From NCBI GenBank assembly GCA_025361485.1, contig JANYLA010000028.1:1-64000 (forward strand): a stretch of DNA of 64,000 nt. The letters are read 5' to 3'. Positions 1 to 10,600 of the stretch are shown one piece after another. How positions within the stretch are numbered: the stretch's first letter is position 1; each line of letters opens with the position of its first letter. Under the pieces are notes generated by a model. The model was not told where the DNA came from, made no database searches, and worked only from the letters and a program-made list of their open reading frames with translations. This stretch comes from Bacteroidales bacterium. GTDB taxonomy: Bacteria > Bacteroidota > Bacteroidia > Bacteroidales > Tenuifilaceae. Both the position numbers and the translations under genes were made by a program.

Positions 1-1
1 A

Positions 2-118
2 ATAAAAAGAAAATATCTACAGCAATACCTTGATGAGTTCGTTTACAAACTAAACAGAAGGTATTTTGGTGATAAAATCTTCGATAGGCTCGTGGTAGCA
101 AATATTACAGGATTATGA
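2..118 (+). mobile_element. C-terminal fragment of an IS1595 (ISXO2-like) family transposase, truncated by window start
   Basis: Frame 2 reads IKRKYLQQYLDEFVYKLNRRYFGDKIFDRLVVANITGL*, resembling the C-terminus of IS1595-family transposases; not in the ORF track because it is cut off. Confidence 0.75.
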
Positions 119-203
119 CAGATTACGGATATACAAATAGAAATTAAATAAAAAAGCATCATTTATGAAATGATGCTATATATAAAATCGATTTGTGCTC
201 TTA

Positions 204-905
204 TCAGCCTAAATTACTAATTCTATCGAGTTTATAGGCATCTAGGATTTTTATTCTGCGTCCATCGAGTTCAATAACACTTTCGTTACAGAAACCAGAA
301 AGGGTTCGAATGGCGTTGGAGGTAGTCATATTGGAAAGATTAGCAAGATCCTCACGGGAGAGGTATACCTTTATTGTTTGCTCATCATCCTCAAGTCCAT
401 AGGTATCGCGAAGAAATAAAAGTGATTCAGCAAGCCTTCCTCTAATATGCTTTTGGGTTAGCGTGATTGTACGATTGTTGGAAAAACCTAACTCGGTTGC
501 TAATGATTTTAGAATATGGAATGTAAGATCTGCATTGGTTTTAAGAATCTCTAAAAGGCAATCGCGCTCAATGGTACAGATGATTGAATCTTCAAGAGCT
601 TCGGCGGTTGCAATATGATTCTCATCGGCAAACATGGCTCGGTAGCCAAAAAAACCGACAGGTTTAGCCATACGAACAATTTGATCGCGGCCACCAACAC
701 CCTCTTTAAAGATTTTTACTTTACCCTTATACAAACAAACAAGTCCAGTTGGTATTTCACCATCTCTGAATATAATTTCACCTCGTTTAATGTAAGAGCA
801 TGTAAAATTTGCTCTTATCTTCTCTTTTTCATGTGGTTGAAGATTATGAAAAAGCGCACAAACAGCCTCAAAAGCACTCTGAATATCGATATTGTGATGA
901 GCCAT
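204..905 (-). CDS. Crp/Fnr family transcriptional regulator
   Basis: cNMP-binding-like N-terminus (KRGEIIFRDGEIPTGLVCLYKGKVKIFKEG) and C-terminal Crp HTH (LSREDLANLSNMTTSNAIRTLSGF). Confidence 0.9.
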   Translation of the reverse strand: MAHHNIDIQSAFEAVCALFHNLQPHEKEKIRANFTCSYIKRGEIIFRDGEIPTGLVCLYKGKVKIFKEGVGGRDQIVRMAKPVGFFGYRAMFADENHIATAEALEDSIICTIERDCLLEILKTNADLTFHILKSLATELGFSNNRTITLTQKHIRGRLAESLLFLRDTYGLEDDEQTIKVYLSREDLANLSNMTTSNAIRTLSGFCNESVIELDGRRIKILDAYKLDRISNLG

Positions 906-1004
906 TGCAGTAACTATCTAGGTTTTGGTTGAGCAAAGTTAATAAAATATGCTTTTAAACATCCGGTCGCTTTTAAAAAATAACCGTAAAAAAGATTGGA
1001 AAAC

Positions 1005-2663
1005 TTACCAATGGGCAACAAGGGGCATTCTTCGTCCAAACCCAAAGGCCTTTGAGGATACTCTAAGAATTGGAGGTGCTTGAAATCGCTTGTATTCATT
1101 GATATTCACAAGTCGAATAGCTTTAAGCACAGTTGCTCTATCAAATCCCTCTGAGATAATTGTTTCAGGATTTTTCTGCTCTTCGATATATCTGAACAGT
1201 ACACTATCAAGTATTTCGTATTCAGGCAAGGAGTCGGAATCCTTTTGATCGGGTCTCAGCTCTGCAGATGGTGGTTTTAATATTGTATTGTTGGGGATAA
1301 CCTCTCTCTCACGATTGATGTAGTGGGCAAGTTTAAAAACGTCGGTTTTGTATATATCGCCGAGTACGCTCAAGGCACCGTTCATATCACCATAAAGAGT
1401 TCCATAGCCAACTGCAGCCTCGCTTTTATTTGAAGTATTGAGCAAGAGGTGACCAAATTTATTTGAAAGAGCCATCAATAAATTTCCGCGGATTCTGGCT
1501 TGGAGGTTTTCCTCTGTAATATCCTCCTTCATCCCCATGAATAGTTCGGATAGCCCTTTGTTAAAGCTATCGAATATTTCTTGAATATTAATTATATCGT
1601 ACTTGACATTCAGCGTTTCGGCCAGCATAATTGCATCGTCAATTGAATGTTGAGATGAATACTTCGATGGCATCAAAATAACCCTAAGATTTTGGCAACC
1701 TAATGCATCAGCTGCCAAGGCTAAGGTTACTGCAGAATCGATACCACCTGAAAGGCCAAGCGTGGCTTTCGAAAAGCCCATTTTTTGGAAATAATCGCGG
1801 ATACCTAATATTGCTGCACCGTATATTTTTGATATTCTTAAATCCTCAGAGCTGTTGATTATAGGTGTTGATAGGGTTGTTTCAAGCGATTCGGTATCGA
1901 TTATCTTAAAGTCTTCAACAAAACTTTTTAGCTGCTCAAGGATTTGCCCTTTTCGGTTTAGAACCATTGACCCTCCATCGAAAATTAGCTCAGCGTTTGC
2001 ACCAACCTGATTTACGTATATAACTGGTAATCCAAATCGATGGACGTTATCAGCAAAAACCTTTTTGCGCCGTTCCTCATTATTATATGAAAATGGTGAT
2101 GCTGCTATATTAATGATCAGATCAGGATTGAAAACCGAGAGCTCCTCCATGGGTGATTTACTGTAAAGCCGGCTACGAGCAAAACTTGTTGACACAGGCT
2201 GATCATCCCAAAGATCTTCGCAGATTGTGACTGCAATTTTTTTCCCGTTAACAGCGATGATGCTAAACTCATTATTTGGTTCAAAGTATCGGTATTCATC
2301 AAAAACATCGTAAGTCGGAAGAAGTGTTTTGTTATGAATGCTTGAAACTTGTCCATTCCGAAGAACAAAAGCTGAGTTGAAGAGCATTTTCCCCTTTGGG
2401 TTCGAATTCAAACTAGGCGATCCTACAATTGCAGTAATACCTACACAATGAACCGCTATCTCATTAATAGATTTTTGGCATTTTATAATAAAATCCTCCC
2501 GCTCAAGTAAATCGAGAGGAGAGTATCCGCATACAGCTAATTCGGAGAATACAATCAGTTCTGCTCCACTTTGTTTCGCAAGTTCAATGGTTTGCGTAAT
2601 CTTGCTCTTATTGTACTCAAAATGGTTAACAATGAAGTTAAGCTGCGCCAGCGCAATTTTCAT
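1005..2663 (-). CDS. nadE: NAD+ synthase (glutamine-hydrolysing)
   Basis: N-terminal nitrilase domain plus C-terminal NAD synthase with SGGIDSAVTLALA and TSNKSEAAVGYGTLYGDMNG. Confidence 0.95.
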   Translation of the reverse strand: MKIALAQLNFIVNHFEYNKSKITQTIELAKQSGAELIVFSELAVCGYSPLDLLEREDFIIKCQKSINEIAVHCVGITAIVGSPSLNSNPKGKMLFNSAFVLRNGQVSSIHNKTLLPTYDVFDEYRYFEPNNEFSIIAVNGKKIAVTICEDLWDDQPVSTSFARSRLYSKSPMEELSVFNPDLIINIAASPFSYNNEERRKKVFADNVHRFGLPVIYVNQVGANAELIFDGGSMVLNRKGQILEQLKSFVEDFKIIDTESLETTLSTPIINSSEDLRISKIYGAAILGIRDYFQKMGFSKATLGLSGGIDSAVTLALAADALGCQNLRVILMPSKYSSQHSIDDAIMLAETLNVKYDIINIQEIFDSFNKGLSELFMGMKEDITEENLQARIRGNLLMALSNKFGHLLLNTSNKSEAAVGYGTLYGDMNGALSVLGDIYKTDVFKLAHYINREREVIPNNTILKPPSAELRPDQKDSDSLPEYEILDSVLFRYIEEQKNPETIISEGFDRATVLKAIRLVNINEYKRFQAPPILRVSSKAFGFGRRMPLVAHW

Positions 2664-2672
2664 ATTTATTCC

Positions 2673-3341
2673 TTAAAATACAATTCCAATTCGAAGAGAT
2701 AGGCTTCCGATACTCACCTTTCCGTACCCTGCTTTATACGCCTCAACGAAACCATTGGAGTAAATTATCCCGGCTTGTATACTGCTTGACCCTCCAAGAG
2801 AATATTCTGCACCAGCACCTACATGGTATGAGGCAAAAAGCAAATTGAACTGCTGAGATGCCGTTTCTTTGTCGATATTCAACGCTTCCTCCCATGCGGA
2901 CCCTTTCAATCTAACATGGCCCGAAACCCCAACCTGTGCTGTGAAAGTAAAATACCCAATTTCGTTGGTTTTAAATTTTAAGCCAACTGGTACTGTTAAA
3001 TATTGAGCTTTTAATTTCAAAGTGGTACCAGCGTCTATTTTATAAGTAGAGTCCCTTGTTTCAAGTTTATACCCATCCTTCATATATTTTAGACTTCCGC
3101 CCAAATTATCAATAGATAATCCGGTGAAAAAGGCATATCGTTCTGCAAAATATTTTTCGGCAGTAAAACCGATATTAAAACCACTAACTGAACCATCTGG
3201 CTTAAACTGTTTGGTGTCAGATGTAAACCATGAAAGTTGAGGATCAGCAAAAATACTAAAGCGGCGGTTAGATTCTTGTGCTGTTACAAATGTTATGTTC
3301 ATTAGCAAAATCCCGAATAGGATGTTGAAAGTCTTTTTCAT
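2673..3341 (-). CDS. Outer-membrane beta-barrel (PorT-like) protein
   Basis: Signal peptide (MKKTFNILFGILLMNITFVTAQ), alternating beta-strand pattern; likely start at internal Met (ORF track extends to 3365). Confidence 0.7.
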   Translation of the reverse strand: MKKTFNILFGILLMNITFVTAQESNRRFSIFADPQLSWFTSDTKQFKPDGSVSGFNIGFTAEKYFAERYAFFTGLSIDNLGGSLKYMKDGYKLETRDSTYKIDAGTTLKLKAQYLTVPVGLKFKTNEIGYFTFTAQVGVSGHVRLKGSAWEEALNIDKETASQQFNLLFASYHVGAGAEYSLGGSSSIQAGIIYSNGFVEAYKAGYGKVSIGSLSLRIGIVF

Positions 3342-3469
3342 AGATGTTTTTTTAATAAAAATCATTAATACAAAAGTAAATAAAAAGAAGTTATTCCGAA
3401 CTAAATCATGTTTGAAGTTAAGGAACTAATCAAAGATTGAACCAATTTCATTAATCAATAAGACTTTCT

Positions 3470-3477
3470 TAACTTTG
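3470..3477 (+). promoter_or_regulatory. Bacteroidetes-type -7 element (TAACTTTG) for ispE
   Basis: TAACTTTG matches TAnnTTTG; lies about 28 bp upstream of the preferred ispE ATG (3505). Confidence 0.5.
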
Positions 3478-3504
3478 TTTTCGCATTTGACCATAAAACC
3501 TATT

Positions 3505-4326
3505 ATGATTGTATTTCCAAACGCAAAAATTAACATTGGGTTAAACATAGTTGCTCGCCGCGAAGATGGATTTCATAACATCGAAACTATCTTTTACCCT
3601 GTAAAAGGATTATGCGATATCCTTGAAGTTGTTTCGAGCCTCGATCAGAAAGAATCGTTGATTTTTTCACAAACAGGCTTAATCCTAAACGAACCTGATG
3701 AAAACAATCTTTGTGTAAAAGCTTATCATTTAATCAAATCATATATTGAATTGCCTCCAGTAACAATTCATTTACATAAACAAATTCCATTTGGCGCAGG
3801 TTTAGGCGGTGGTTCATCGGATGGTGCACATACATTAGTTGCCCTCAATAAACTTTCAACCAATCCACTATCTCAAAAAAAACTTCTTGAGATTGCGCTT
3901 AAGCTTGGCAGCGATTGCCCGTTTTTTATATACAACTCACCCTGTTATGCAACGGGCAGAGGTGAAATACTTAATCCTCTTGATTTGAATTTAAGTGGCC
4001 TTAATATCCTTTTAGTTAATTCTGGATTACACATTAATACTGGAAAGGCGTACTCACTTTCAAATCCGAAACCATCGGTGTATAAACTTCCAAAAAGTAT
4101 AGCAACAGCAACAGAACTTTGGAAGGGTATCATTTCGAATGATTTCGAAAAGGTAGTTTTTGATCTTTACCCAGAAATTGGGTTAATTAAAGATGAACTA
4201 TACAAAATGGGAGCCATCTACTCTGCAATGTCGGGAAGTGGTTCAACAGTGTTCGGTATTTTTAATGAAAAGCCTAAGTACGAATTACTCTTTTCAGATT
4301 ATTATACTTTCTATCAGAAACTATAA
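3505..4326 (+). CDS. ispE: 4-diphosphocytidyl-2-C-methyl-D-erythritol kinase
   Basis: GHMP kinase motifs FPNAKINIGLNIV and IPFGAGLGGGSSDGA; the ORF-track start 3475 overlaps a promoter motif, MIVFPNAKINIG at 3505 preferred. Confidence 0.93.
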   Translation: MIVFPNAKINIGLNIVARREDGFHNIETIFYPVKGLCDILEVVSSLDQKESLIFSQTGLILNEPDENNLCVKAYHLIKSYIELPPVTIHLHKQIPFGAGLGGGSSDGAHTLVALNKLSTNPLSQKKLLEIALKLGSDCPFFIYNSPCYATGRGEILNPLDLNLSGLNILLVNSGLHINTGKAYSLSNPKPSVYKLPKSIATATELWKGIISNDFEKVVFDLYPEIGLIKDELYKMGAIYSAMSGSGSTVFGIFNEKPKYELLFSDYYTFYQKL

Positions 4327-4330
4327 ATAT

Positions 4331-4360
4331 TAGAAAAAGGGGCTTGAAGCCCCTTTTCTA
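4331..4360. terminator. Bidirectional intrinsic terminator between convergent ispE and BCCP genes
   Basis: TAGAAAAAGGGGCTTGAAGCCCCTTTTCTA palindrome. Confidence 0.8.
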
Positions 4361-4382
4361 ATAAAATACGAAAATTGTTTTG

Positions 4383-4616
4383 TTAGTCTAAAACTACCAT
4401 AACAAATCCTTTAACAACTCTATCGCCAGATTTAACATTAACCTCTTTAACGGTTGTGTTAAACTGAGATAAAATCCTATTATGCATTTTCATCGCATCT
4501 AATACTACTAGAGTCTCTCCCTGCTTTACCTGTTGACCAACTTTAACTTTAACGTCAACAATTGTTCCAGGTATAAAGGCAGTCAGCTGTTTTTTATCGA
4601 GTCTGCTTAATGACAT
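4383..4616 (-). CDS. Biotin carboxyl carrier protein (biotin/lipoyl attachment domain)
   Basis: VLDAMKMHN biotinylation motif, 77 aa. Confidence 0.88.
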   Translation of the reverse strand: MSLSRLDKKQLTAFIPGTIVDVKVKVGQQVKQGETLVVLDAMKMHNRILSQFNTTVKEVNVKSGDRVVKGFVMVVLD

Positions 4617-4681
4617 ATTGCAATTTTGTTTAGATGATTCGTTTGTTAATAATCACTTTACTTTTAACCATCCGTAAAATT

Positions 4682-6226
4682 CTAGAATGGAGGAATTCCA
4701 TGCTTTTTAGCTGGACGATCTGCAATCTTTGTGCTTGAAACCTCTAGCGCATGAAGAAGTTGTTTACGGGTTTCCTTTGGTTCAATCACAGTATCGATAT
4801 AACCTTTAGAAGCCGCAACGTATGGGTTTGCAAATTTCTCCTTATACTCCTCAACCTTTTTGCGACGCATTTCATCAGGATTTGCAGCCTCTGTAATTTC
4901 CTTACGGAAAATTATGTTTGCAGCGCCTTCTGGACCCATAACAGCAATCTCAGCACCTGGCCATGCAAATACAAAATCAGCACGTAGATGGCGTGAGCTC
5001 ATGGCAATATAACCGCCACCATAGGCTTTACGAAGAATCACTGTCATTTTTGGAACTGAAGCCTCGCTATAGGCGTAAAGAAGTTTCGCACCGTGACGTA
5101 TTACACCAGCATGCTCCTGATCGATTCCAGGAAGGTATCCCGGAAGATCAACTAAAGTACAAAGAGGTATGTTGAATGCATCACAGTAACGAATAAATCG
5201 AGCGGCTTTATCGGAGCTGTCAACATCTAGCACACCTGCCATTACAAGCGGTTGATTTGCAACAAAACCGACAGTTTCGCCATTCAAACGACCAAAACCA
5301 ATTACAATGTTGGCAGCCCATAGCTCCTGAATTTCGAAGAAATCAGAATCATCTGCTAAAGCTTTGATAACATCACGAACATCATACGGTTGTTTTGCAT
5401 CGTTTGGAACGATATTGCTGATATTATATTCAGGTTTTGGTTCTTTAGGCTCAAATCTGCGAGCTTTACGTGAGTTGTTCCACGGGATAAAGGTAATAAG
5501 CTTCTTAATTTGCTCGAAGCACTCTATCTCGCTTTCAGCGAAGAAATGAGCGTTACCAGTAATCTCAGCATGAACTCTTGCACCACCAAGCTCTTCCTGT
5601 GAAATCTCTTCACCTAGAACCGATTTAATAACCTCGGGTCCGGTAATAAACATTTTCGAAATCTTATCAACCACAAAAACGAAGTCGGTTAAAGCGGGCG
5701 AGTAAACTGCTCCACCAGCGCAAGGGCCCAAAATAACCGATATTTGTGGGATTATACCACTTGATAAGGTATTACGCCAAAAGATTTCGCCATAACCAGC
5801 CAACGAATTAACACCCTCCTGAATACGAGCACCCCCTGAATCGTTAATCCCGATTAATGGAATTCTCATACGAAGAGCATAATCCATAATTTTGGTAATC
5901 TTGCGGGCATGCATCATCCCCAAAGAGCCACCCGCTACAGTAAAATCCTGAGCGAATACTGCAACAGGGGCACCATACACCGATCCGGTTCCAATAACTA
6001 CTCCATCACCGTGGAGTACTTTGTTATCCATACCAAAATCGCGTGCCTCATGCTCAACAAAAAGATCGTACTCATGGAAAGAGTCTTCATCTAACAAGGC
6101 GATAACTCGCTCACGTGCAGTAAGTTTACCCATTGCGGCTTGCTTTGCATTGGCTTGTTCTCCCCCACCCTGTAGAACTTCTTCTTTACGTTTTTGTAAT
6201 TCTTCAATTTTGCTTTTTAAAGCCAT
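4682..6226 (-). CDS. Acyl-CoA carboxylase carboxyltransferase subunit beta (propionyl-/methylmalonyl-CoA type)
   Basis: GKLTARERVIALLDEDSFHEYD, GGARIQEGVNSLAGYGEIF, IILGPCAGGAVYSPAL-like; ends with KHGIPPF. Confidence 0.93.
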   Translation of the reverse strand: MALKSKIEELQKRKEEVLQGGGEQANAKQAAMGKLTARERVIALLDEDSFHEYDLFVEHEARDFGMDNKVLHGDGVVIGTGSVYGAPVAVFAQDFTVAGGSLGMMHARKITKIMDYALRMRIPLIGINDSGGARIQEGVNSLAGYGEIFWRNTLSSGIIPQISVILGPCAGGAVYSPALTDFVFVVDKISKMFITGPEVIKSVLGEEISQEELGGARVHAEITGNAHFFAESEIECFEQIKKLITFIPWNNSRKARRFEPKEPKPEYNISNIVPNDAKQPYDVRDVIKALADDSDFFEIQELWAANIVIGFGRLNGETVGFVANQPLVMAGVLDVDSSDKAARFIRYCDAFNIPLCTLVDLPGYLPGIDQEHAGVIRHGAKLLYAYSEASVPKMTVILRKAYGGGYIAMSSRHLRADFVFAWPGAEIAVMGPEGAANIIFRKEITEAANPDEMRRKKVEEYKEKFANPYVAASKGYIDTVIEPKETRKQLLHALEVSSTKIADRPAKKHGIPPF

Positions 6227-6415
6227 ATTATTCTCTGTTAGTTAATAATAAGCGTACCGAAAAAAACATAATGACGGTAAATTAGACTGCAACGTTACAA
6301 AAACAAAGCTTAATACGAAAAAATATAGATGGTAATTTATGAACCTGAACGGTATATGTCAATATATCAGAAATTTAAAATTCAAACAGCAGTTTTATCT
6401 ATATTTCTACCTTTA

Positions 6416-7510
6416 CTACTTTGGCGCCATTCTGTAAAGACCTATGGCAACGATAGAAAAAATAATATTTGGTATCCATACTGCAATGCCTGGCGTTAGT
6501 AATCCACCAACAGCAAACATGGTTGTAAAGCGCATGAAAAGAATATAAGTAAAACTAATACCCAAACCAGTTCCTATGTGCAAGCCTATTCCACCTCGTA
6601 CTTTGCGTGAGGAAAGTGACACCCCGATAAGAGTTAAGATAAAAGTTGAAAATGGGAAGGCCAATCGTCCATACTTCTCTATGAGAAATACATCTACATT
6701 ATCGGCGCCCTGTAAACGCTGTTGATCAATAAATTCATTTAGTCGAAAAAGATTCATTGTCTCAACCACATCTGTTCTCTGGGTAAAATCCTTTGGTGTA
6801 ATATAAATTGTAGTATCAATTCTAATGCCTTTAATAATTTGTTGTCCGTCTGAGTTGTAATTTCTTATATAGTAGTTCTCAGCAATCCATTTATTCTTGG
6901 TTGAATCCCATCTTGCATAGTCTGATATAAGTTTAGATTCTAATCGATTATCAACAAAATGCTCGATAGAGAAATTATATCCCGTTTGATTAAAGGAGTT
7001 GTATGACTTCATGTAAACGAATACTCCCGGACGAACCTGTTTATGAATATTTTGCTCGCTATTCCGATAGGGTTTTCGGACGTAGGTGTTCTCGAAATCT
7101 AATCGGACTCTATTGGCGGGAGGTATAACAAAACTGGTCAGAAAAAAGGATAGAATGGCAATTAATGAAGCTGAAACAAAATATGGATACAGCAATCGCT
7201 TAAAGCTAACTCCACTGCTTAGAATGGCAATGATTTCAGTATCATACGCCATCTTTGAAGTGAAAAAAATTACCGCTATGAACGTAAAGAGTGAACTGAA
7301 TAGGTTTGCAAAGTATGGAATGAAATTAAGGTAGTAGTCAAAAACTATTGCGCTTAACGGGGGTTTCTTCTCCATGAAATCGTCCAACTTTTCAGAGAGA
7401 TCAAAGATTACAGCAATCCCAACGATGAGTACAATTGCAAAGATATAAGTTCCAATGAACTTACGGATTATGTAGAGGTCGATAGTTTTTAATCGATATT
7501 TTTCTCTCAT
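6416..7510 (-). CDS. LptF/LptG family permease
   Basis: YjgP/YjgQ-type N-terminus (DLYIIRKFIGTYIFAIVLIVGIAVIFDLSEKLDDF) and multiple TM; overlaps tgt by 4 bp. Confidence 0.9.
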   Translation of the reverse strand: MREKYRLKTIDLYIIRKFIGTYIFAIVLIVGIAVIFDLSEKLDDFMEKKPPLSAIVFDYYLNFIPYFANLFSSLFTFIAVIFFTSKMAYDTEIIAILSSGVSFKRLLYPYFVSASLIAILSFFLTSFVIPPANRVRLDFENTYVRKPYRNSEQNIHKQVRPGVFVYMKSYNSFNQTGYNFSIEHFVDNRLESKLISDYARWDSTKNKWIAENYYIRNYNSDGQQIIKGIRIDTTIYITPKDFTQRTDVVETMNLFRLNEFIDQQRLQGADNVDVFLIEKYGRLAFPFSTFILTLIGVSLSSRKVRGGIGLHIGTGLGISFTYILFMRFTTMFAVGGLLTPGIAVWIPNIIFSIVAIGLYRMAPK

Positions 7511-8637
7511 AATCTATACGATAATTTTTTAACCATTTGATTCTTCCATTGGGTAAAATCATCCTTCAAAATATGCCTTCGGGCCTCATTAACCAGCCAA
7601 AGGTAAAATCCTAGGTTATGAATACTTGCTATCTGAGGGCCAAGCATCTCGGCTGAAATAAATAGATGTCGAAGATAAGCCTTTGAATATCTTTTATCAA
7701 CAAAAGTTAAGCCATTCGGATCAATTAATGAAAAATCATCCTTCCATTTTAGATTACGAATGTTTATAATCCCCTCGCTAGTGAAAAGCATTCCATTCCG
7801 CCCGTTACGTGTTGGCATTACACAGTCAAACATATCAACACCAAGGGCAATTCCCTCAAGAATATTTTCAGGGGTTCCCACACCCATCAAGTATCGTGGC
7901 TTATCCTTCGGGAGTATTTCGTTTACAACATCAACCATCTCATACATGATCTCGGCTGGTTCGCCAACCGATAAGCCTCCAATAGCATTGCCATCGCAAT
8001 TTAATTCGGCAATATGCTCGGCCGCCTTACGGCGTAATTCAGGGTAAACGCACCCCTGAACAATTGGGAAAAAGGTTTGAGAATAACCGTATTTTGGATC
8101 GGTTTCTTTAAATTGTTTAATGCACCTATCAAGCCAATGTTCAGTTAACTCTAACGATCTTTGCGCATACTGAATATCAGCCGTACCGGGTGGACATTCA
8201 TCGAATGCCATAATAATATCGGCTCCAATGATTCGCTGTATATCTACGGCATATTCGGGAGTGAACATATGCTTCGAGCCATCGATGTGCGAGCGGAATG
8301 ATGCTCCTTCTCGTGTAAGCTTTCTGTTTGCTGCCAAAGAAAAAACCTGATAACCGCCGCTGTCGGTAAGTATTGGTCGGTTCCAACTCGAAAATTTATG
8401 TAATCCGCCAGCTGCTTCCAGAACTTCCAGGCCAGGTCGAAGATAAAGATGATAAGTATTTCCAAGTATAATTTGAGCGTTGATATCATTTTCAAGATCT
8501 TGATGATTAATCCCTTTTACGCTTCCAACAGTACCTACAGGCATGAAAATTGGCGTAGAAATTTCGCCATGATCGGTTACAATCTTACCAGCACGTGCTT
8601 TGCTCGATTTATCGGTATGTTCTAATTTGAAATCCAT
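7507..8637 (-). CDS. tgt: tRNA-guanine transglycosylase
   Basis: TPIFMPVGTVGSVKG, LTDSGGYQVFSL, GGLSVGEP, YLMGVGTPENILEGIALGVDMFDCVMPTRNGR. Confidence 0.96.
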   Translation of the reverse strand: MDFKLEHTDKSSKARAGKIVTDHGEISTPIFMPVGTVGSVKGINHQDLENDINAQIILGNTYHLYLRPGLEVLEAAGGLHKFSSWNRPILTDSGGYQVFSLAANRKLTREGASFRSHIDGSKHMFTPEYAVDIQRIIGADIIMAFDECPPGTADIQYAQRSLELTEHWLDRCIKQFKETDPKYGYSQTFFPIVQGCVYPELRRKAAEHIAELNCDGNAIGGLSVGEPAEIMYEMVDVVNEILPKDKPRYLMGVGTPENILEGIALGVDMFDCVMPTRNGRNGMLFTSEGIINIRNLKWKDDFSLIDPNGLTFVDKRYSKAYLRHLFISAEMLGPQIASIHNLGFYLWLVNEARRHILKDDFTQWKNQMVKKLSYRL

Positions 8638-8735
8638 TAACCCTATTTTTCGGTGGCAAAGATAATTAAAATCGTCGTTGAAAATAATTTAAGCTTTTTC
8701 TCCTGTCTTGGTAAACCCAAAAATGTTTAATATCA

Positions 8736-9908
8736 TTGTCTACGTTTAAATTTGTCTTTACTGTGAGAGGAATAATTTCAAATTCAACTGTTTACGAATT
8801 AGCATTAGTATCAGTTTTAGTAGTTGCCTTTTTAATTCAGCTTTATTACTACTTAGGTATTTACCTTCGGGTCGCATTGCCTAAAAAAAGATCGGTGGAT
8901 AACTCATCGGCTCATTGTATACCGATATCCGTTGTAATCTGCGCTCGAGACGAAGAAGAGAACCTTGAAAATTTCTTGCCTTTTATCCTCGAACAGGATT
9001 ATCAGGATTTTGAGGTAATTGTTGTAAATGATTGCTCGTCGGATAATAGCGGATACACTCTGGACAGAATGCTTAAAAAGTATCCAAAGCTAAAAGTTAC
9101 AACCATTAAGCAAGACGAAAAATTTACCCATCACAAAAAATTAGCGTTAACAGTTGGTATTAAGGCCGCAAAGAATGAATGGCTCGTGTTGACCGATGCC
9201 GATTGTAGACCTGATAGCAATAAATGGCTTGCCTCAATCGCTTCAAATTTCTCGGAAAATTCAGAAATTGTTTTGGGTTACGGAGGCTTTTTCGAAGAGC
9301 GAAGCTTCCTCAATAAGCTCATTCGCTTCGATGGACTATTCATTGCAATGCAATATCTTGGACTTGCATTAGCTGGAAAACCCTACATGGGCGTAGGAAG
9401 AAATTTGGCATACAAGAAAGAGGTGTTCTTTCGGAACAAGGGATTTGCTTCACATGCTCATATTTATTCAGGGGATGACGATCTTTTCATCAATGAAGTT
9501 GCCAAAAAGAATAATACAAGGGTAGAATTTCGAAGCAATTCCCATACAAGGACTATTCCAAGGAATAGTTTTAAAAGATGGGAGATCCAGAAACGTAGGC
9601 ATATTACAACTTCAAAAAGGTATCGGTTATCATCAAAAATAATGCTTGGAGGAGAAATTCTATCCCGAATTCTATTCTATGGCTCATCAATTGCATTAAT
9701 AGCTTTGCTATATTTCCCTTGGATAATTGGTGGTTTAGTTTTTTTACGTTTGATTATTCAACTGTCAATAATAAAAGGTGTGATGTATCGCTTGAGCGAA
9801 AGGAAATTATTGCTACTTTCGCCTTTATACGATTTTTATTCGCTTTTCTTTTACGGAAGATTGGCGTTGTTAAACATTATTAATCCGCGAAAATCATCAT
9901 GGAGGTAA
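8736..9908 (+). CDS. Family 2 glycosyltransferase, membrane associated
   Basis: PISVVICARDEEENLENFLP...VIVVNDCSSDNS...LTDADCRP; start codon uncertain (track start is TTG). Confidence 0.88.
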   Translation: MSTFKFVFTVRGIISNSTVYELALVSVLVVAFLIQLYYYLGIYLRVALPKKRSVDNSSAHCIPISVVICARDEEENLENFLPFILEQDYQDFEVIVVNDCSSDNSGYTLDRMLKKYPKLKVTTIKQDEKFTHHKKLALTVGIKAAKNEWLVLTDADCRPDSNKWLASIASNFSENSEIVLGYGGFFEERSFLNKLIRFDGLFIAMQYLGLALAGKPYMGVGRNLAYKKEVFFRNKGFASHAHIYSGDDDLFINEVAKKNNTRVEFRSNSHTRTIPRNSFKRWEIQKRRHITTSKRYRLSSKIMLGGEILSRILFYGSSIALIALLYFPWIIGGLVFLRLIIQLSIIKGVMYRLSERKLLLLSPLYDFYSLFFYGRLALLNIINPRKSSWR

Positions 9909-10507
9909 GTGCAAACCTATCGGATAAGGCAAAACATGATTTAGTTTTAGTTGAACAAGCTATTGCAGGAAATCAAAAATCATACGCTGAGTTATTGGAT
10001 AGGTATAAGGATGCCATTTACTTTATGCTGTTAAAAATGGTTAATAATAAAAGCGATGCCGAGGACTTAACCATTGAAGCATTCGGGAAAGCGTTTAAAA
10101 ACATCCAGCAATACACACCAAGTTATGCTTTTAGCACCTGGCTTTTTAAAATAGCAACAAACAATTGTATTGACTTTATCCGCAAAAAAAAGGCTAATCT
10201 TATTTCAATTGATCAAACCTCAGAGGATTTAGAAGGGCCAATATCATCTCCAACAGCGCACCTTCAATCAAGCAATCTTGATCCGGAGGAGCAGCTCATA
10301 AAAGAGCAGAGCATTAAACTTATTCAGGACGTTGTTGGAACCCTTAAACCAAGATACCGAAGGTTAATTGAACTTAGGTATTTCCGAGAATTCTCGTACG
10401 AAGAGATAGCCGAAGAGCTTAGTCTTCCCATTGGCACTGTAAAGGCGCAACTTTTCAGAGCGCGTGAACTACTTTTTAATATTTTAAAGAATAGTCCTCA
10501 CCAGTAG
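9899..10507 (+). CDS. RNA polymerase sigma-70 (ECF-type) factor
   Basis: Region 2 DAEDLTIEAFGKAFKNIQQY and region 4 YEEIAEELSLPIGTVKAQLFRARELL. Confidence 0.92.
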   Translation: MEVSANLSDKAKHDLVLVEQAIAGNQKSYAELLDRYKDAIYFMLLKMVNNKSDAEDLTIEAFGKAFKNIQQYTPSYAFSTWLFKIATNNCIDFIRKKKANLISIDQTSEDLEGPISSPTAHLQSSNLDPEEQLIKEQSIKLIQDVVGTLKPRYRRLIELRYFREFSYEEIAEELSLPIGTVKAQLFRARELLFNILKNSPHQ

Positions 10508-10600
10508 GCTTTCACACCAGATATTAGATAAGATTTAATAATCGTTATCTCTCTAAAAGTATTATATACAGAGCTATTTTGAAAATTGACATTAATTCCA

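Noticed and set aside
615-932. 105-aa plus-strand ORF
   Set aside because: Antisense to the Crp/Fnr gene with no recognisable domain; treated as a spurious shadow ORF.
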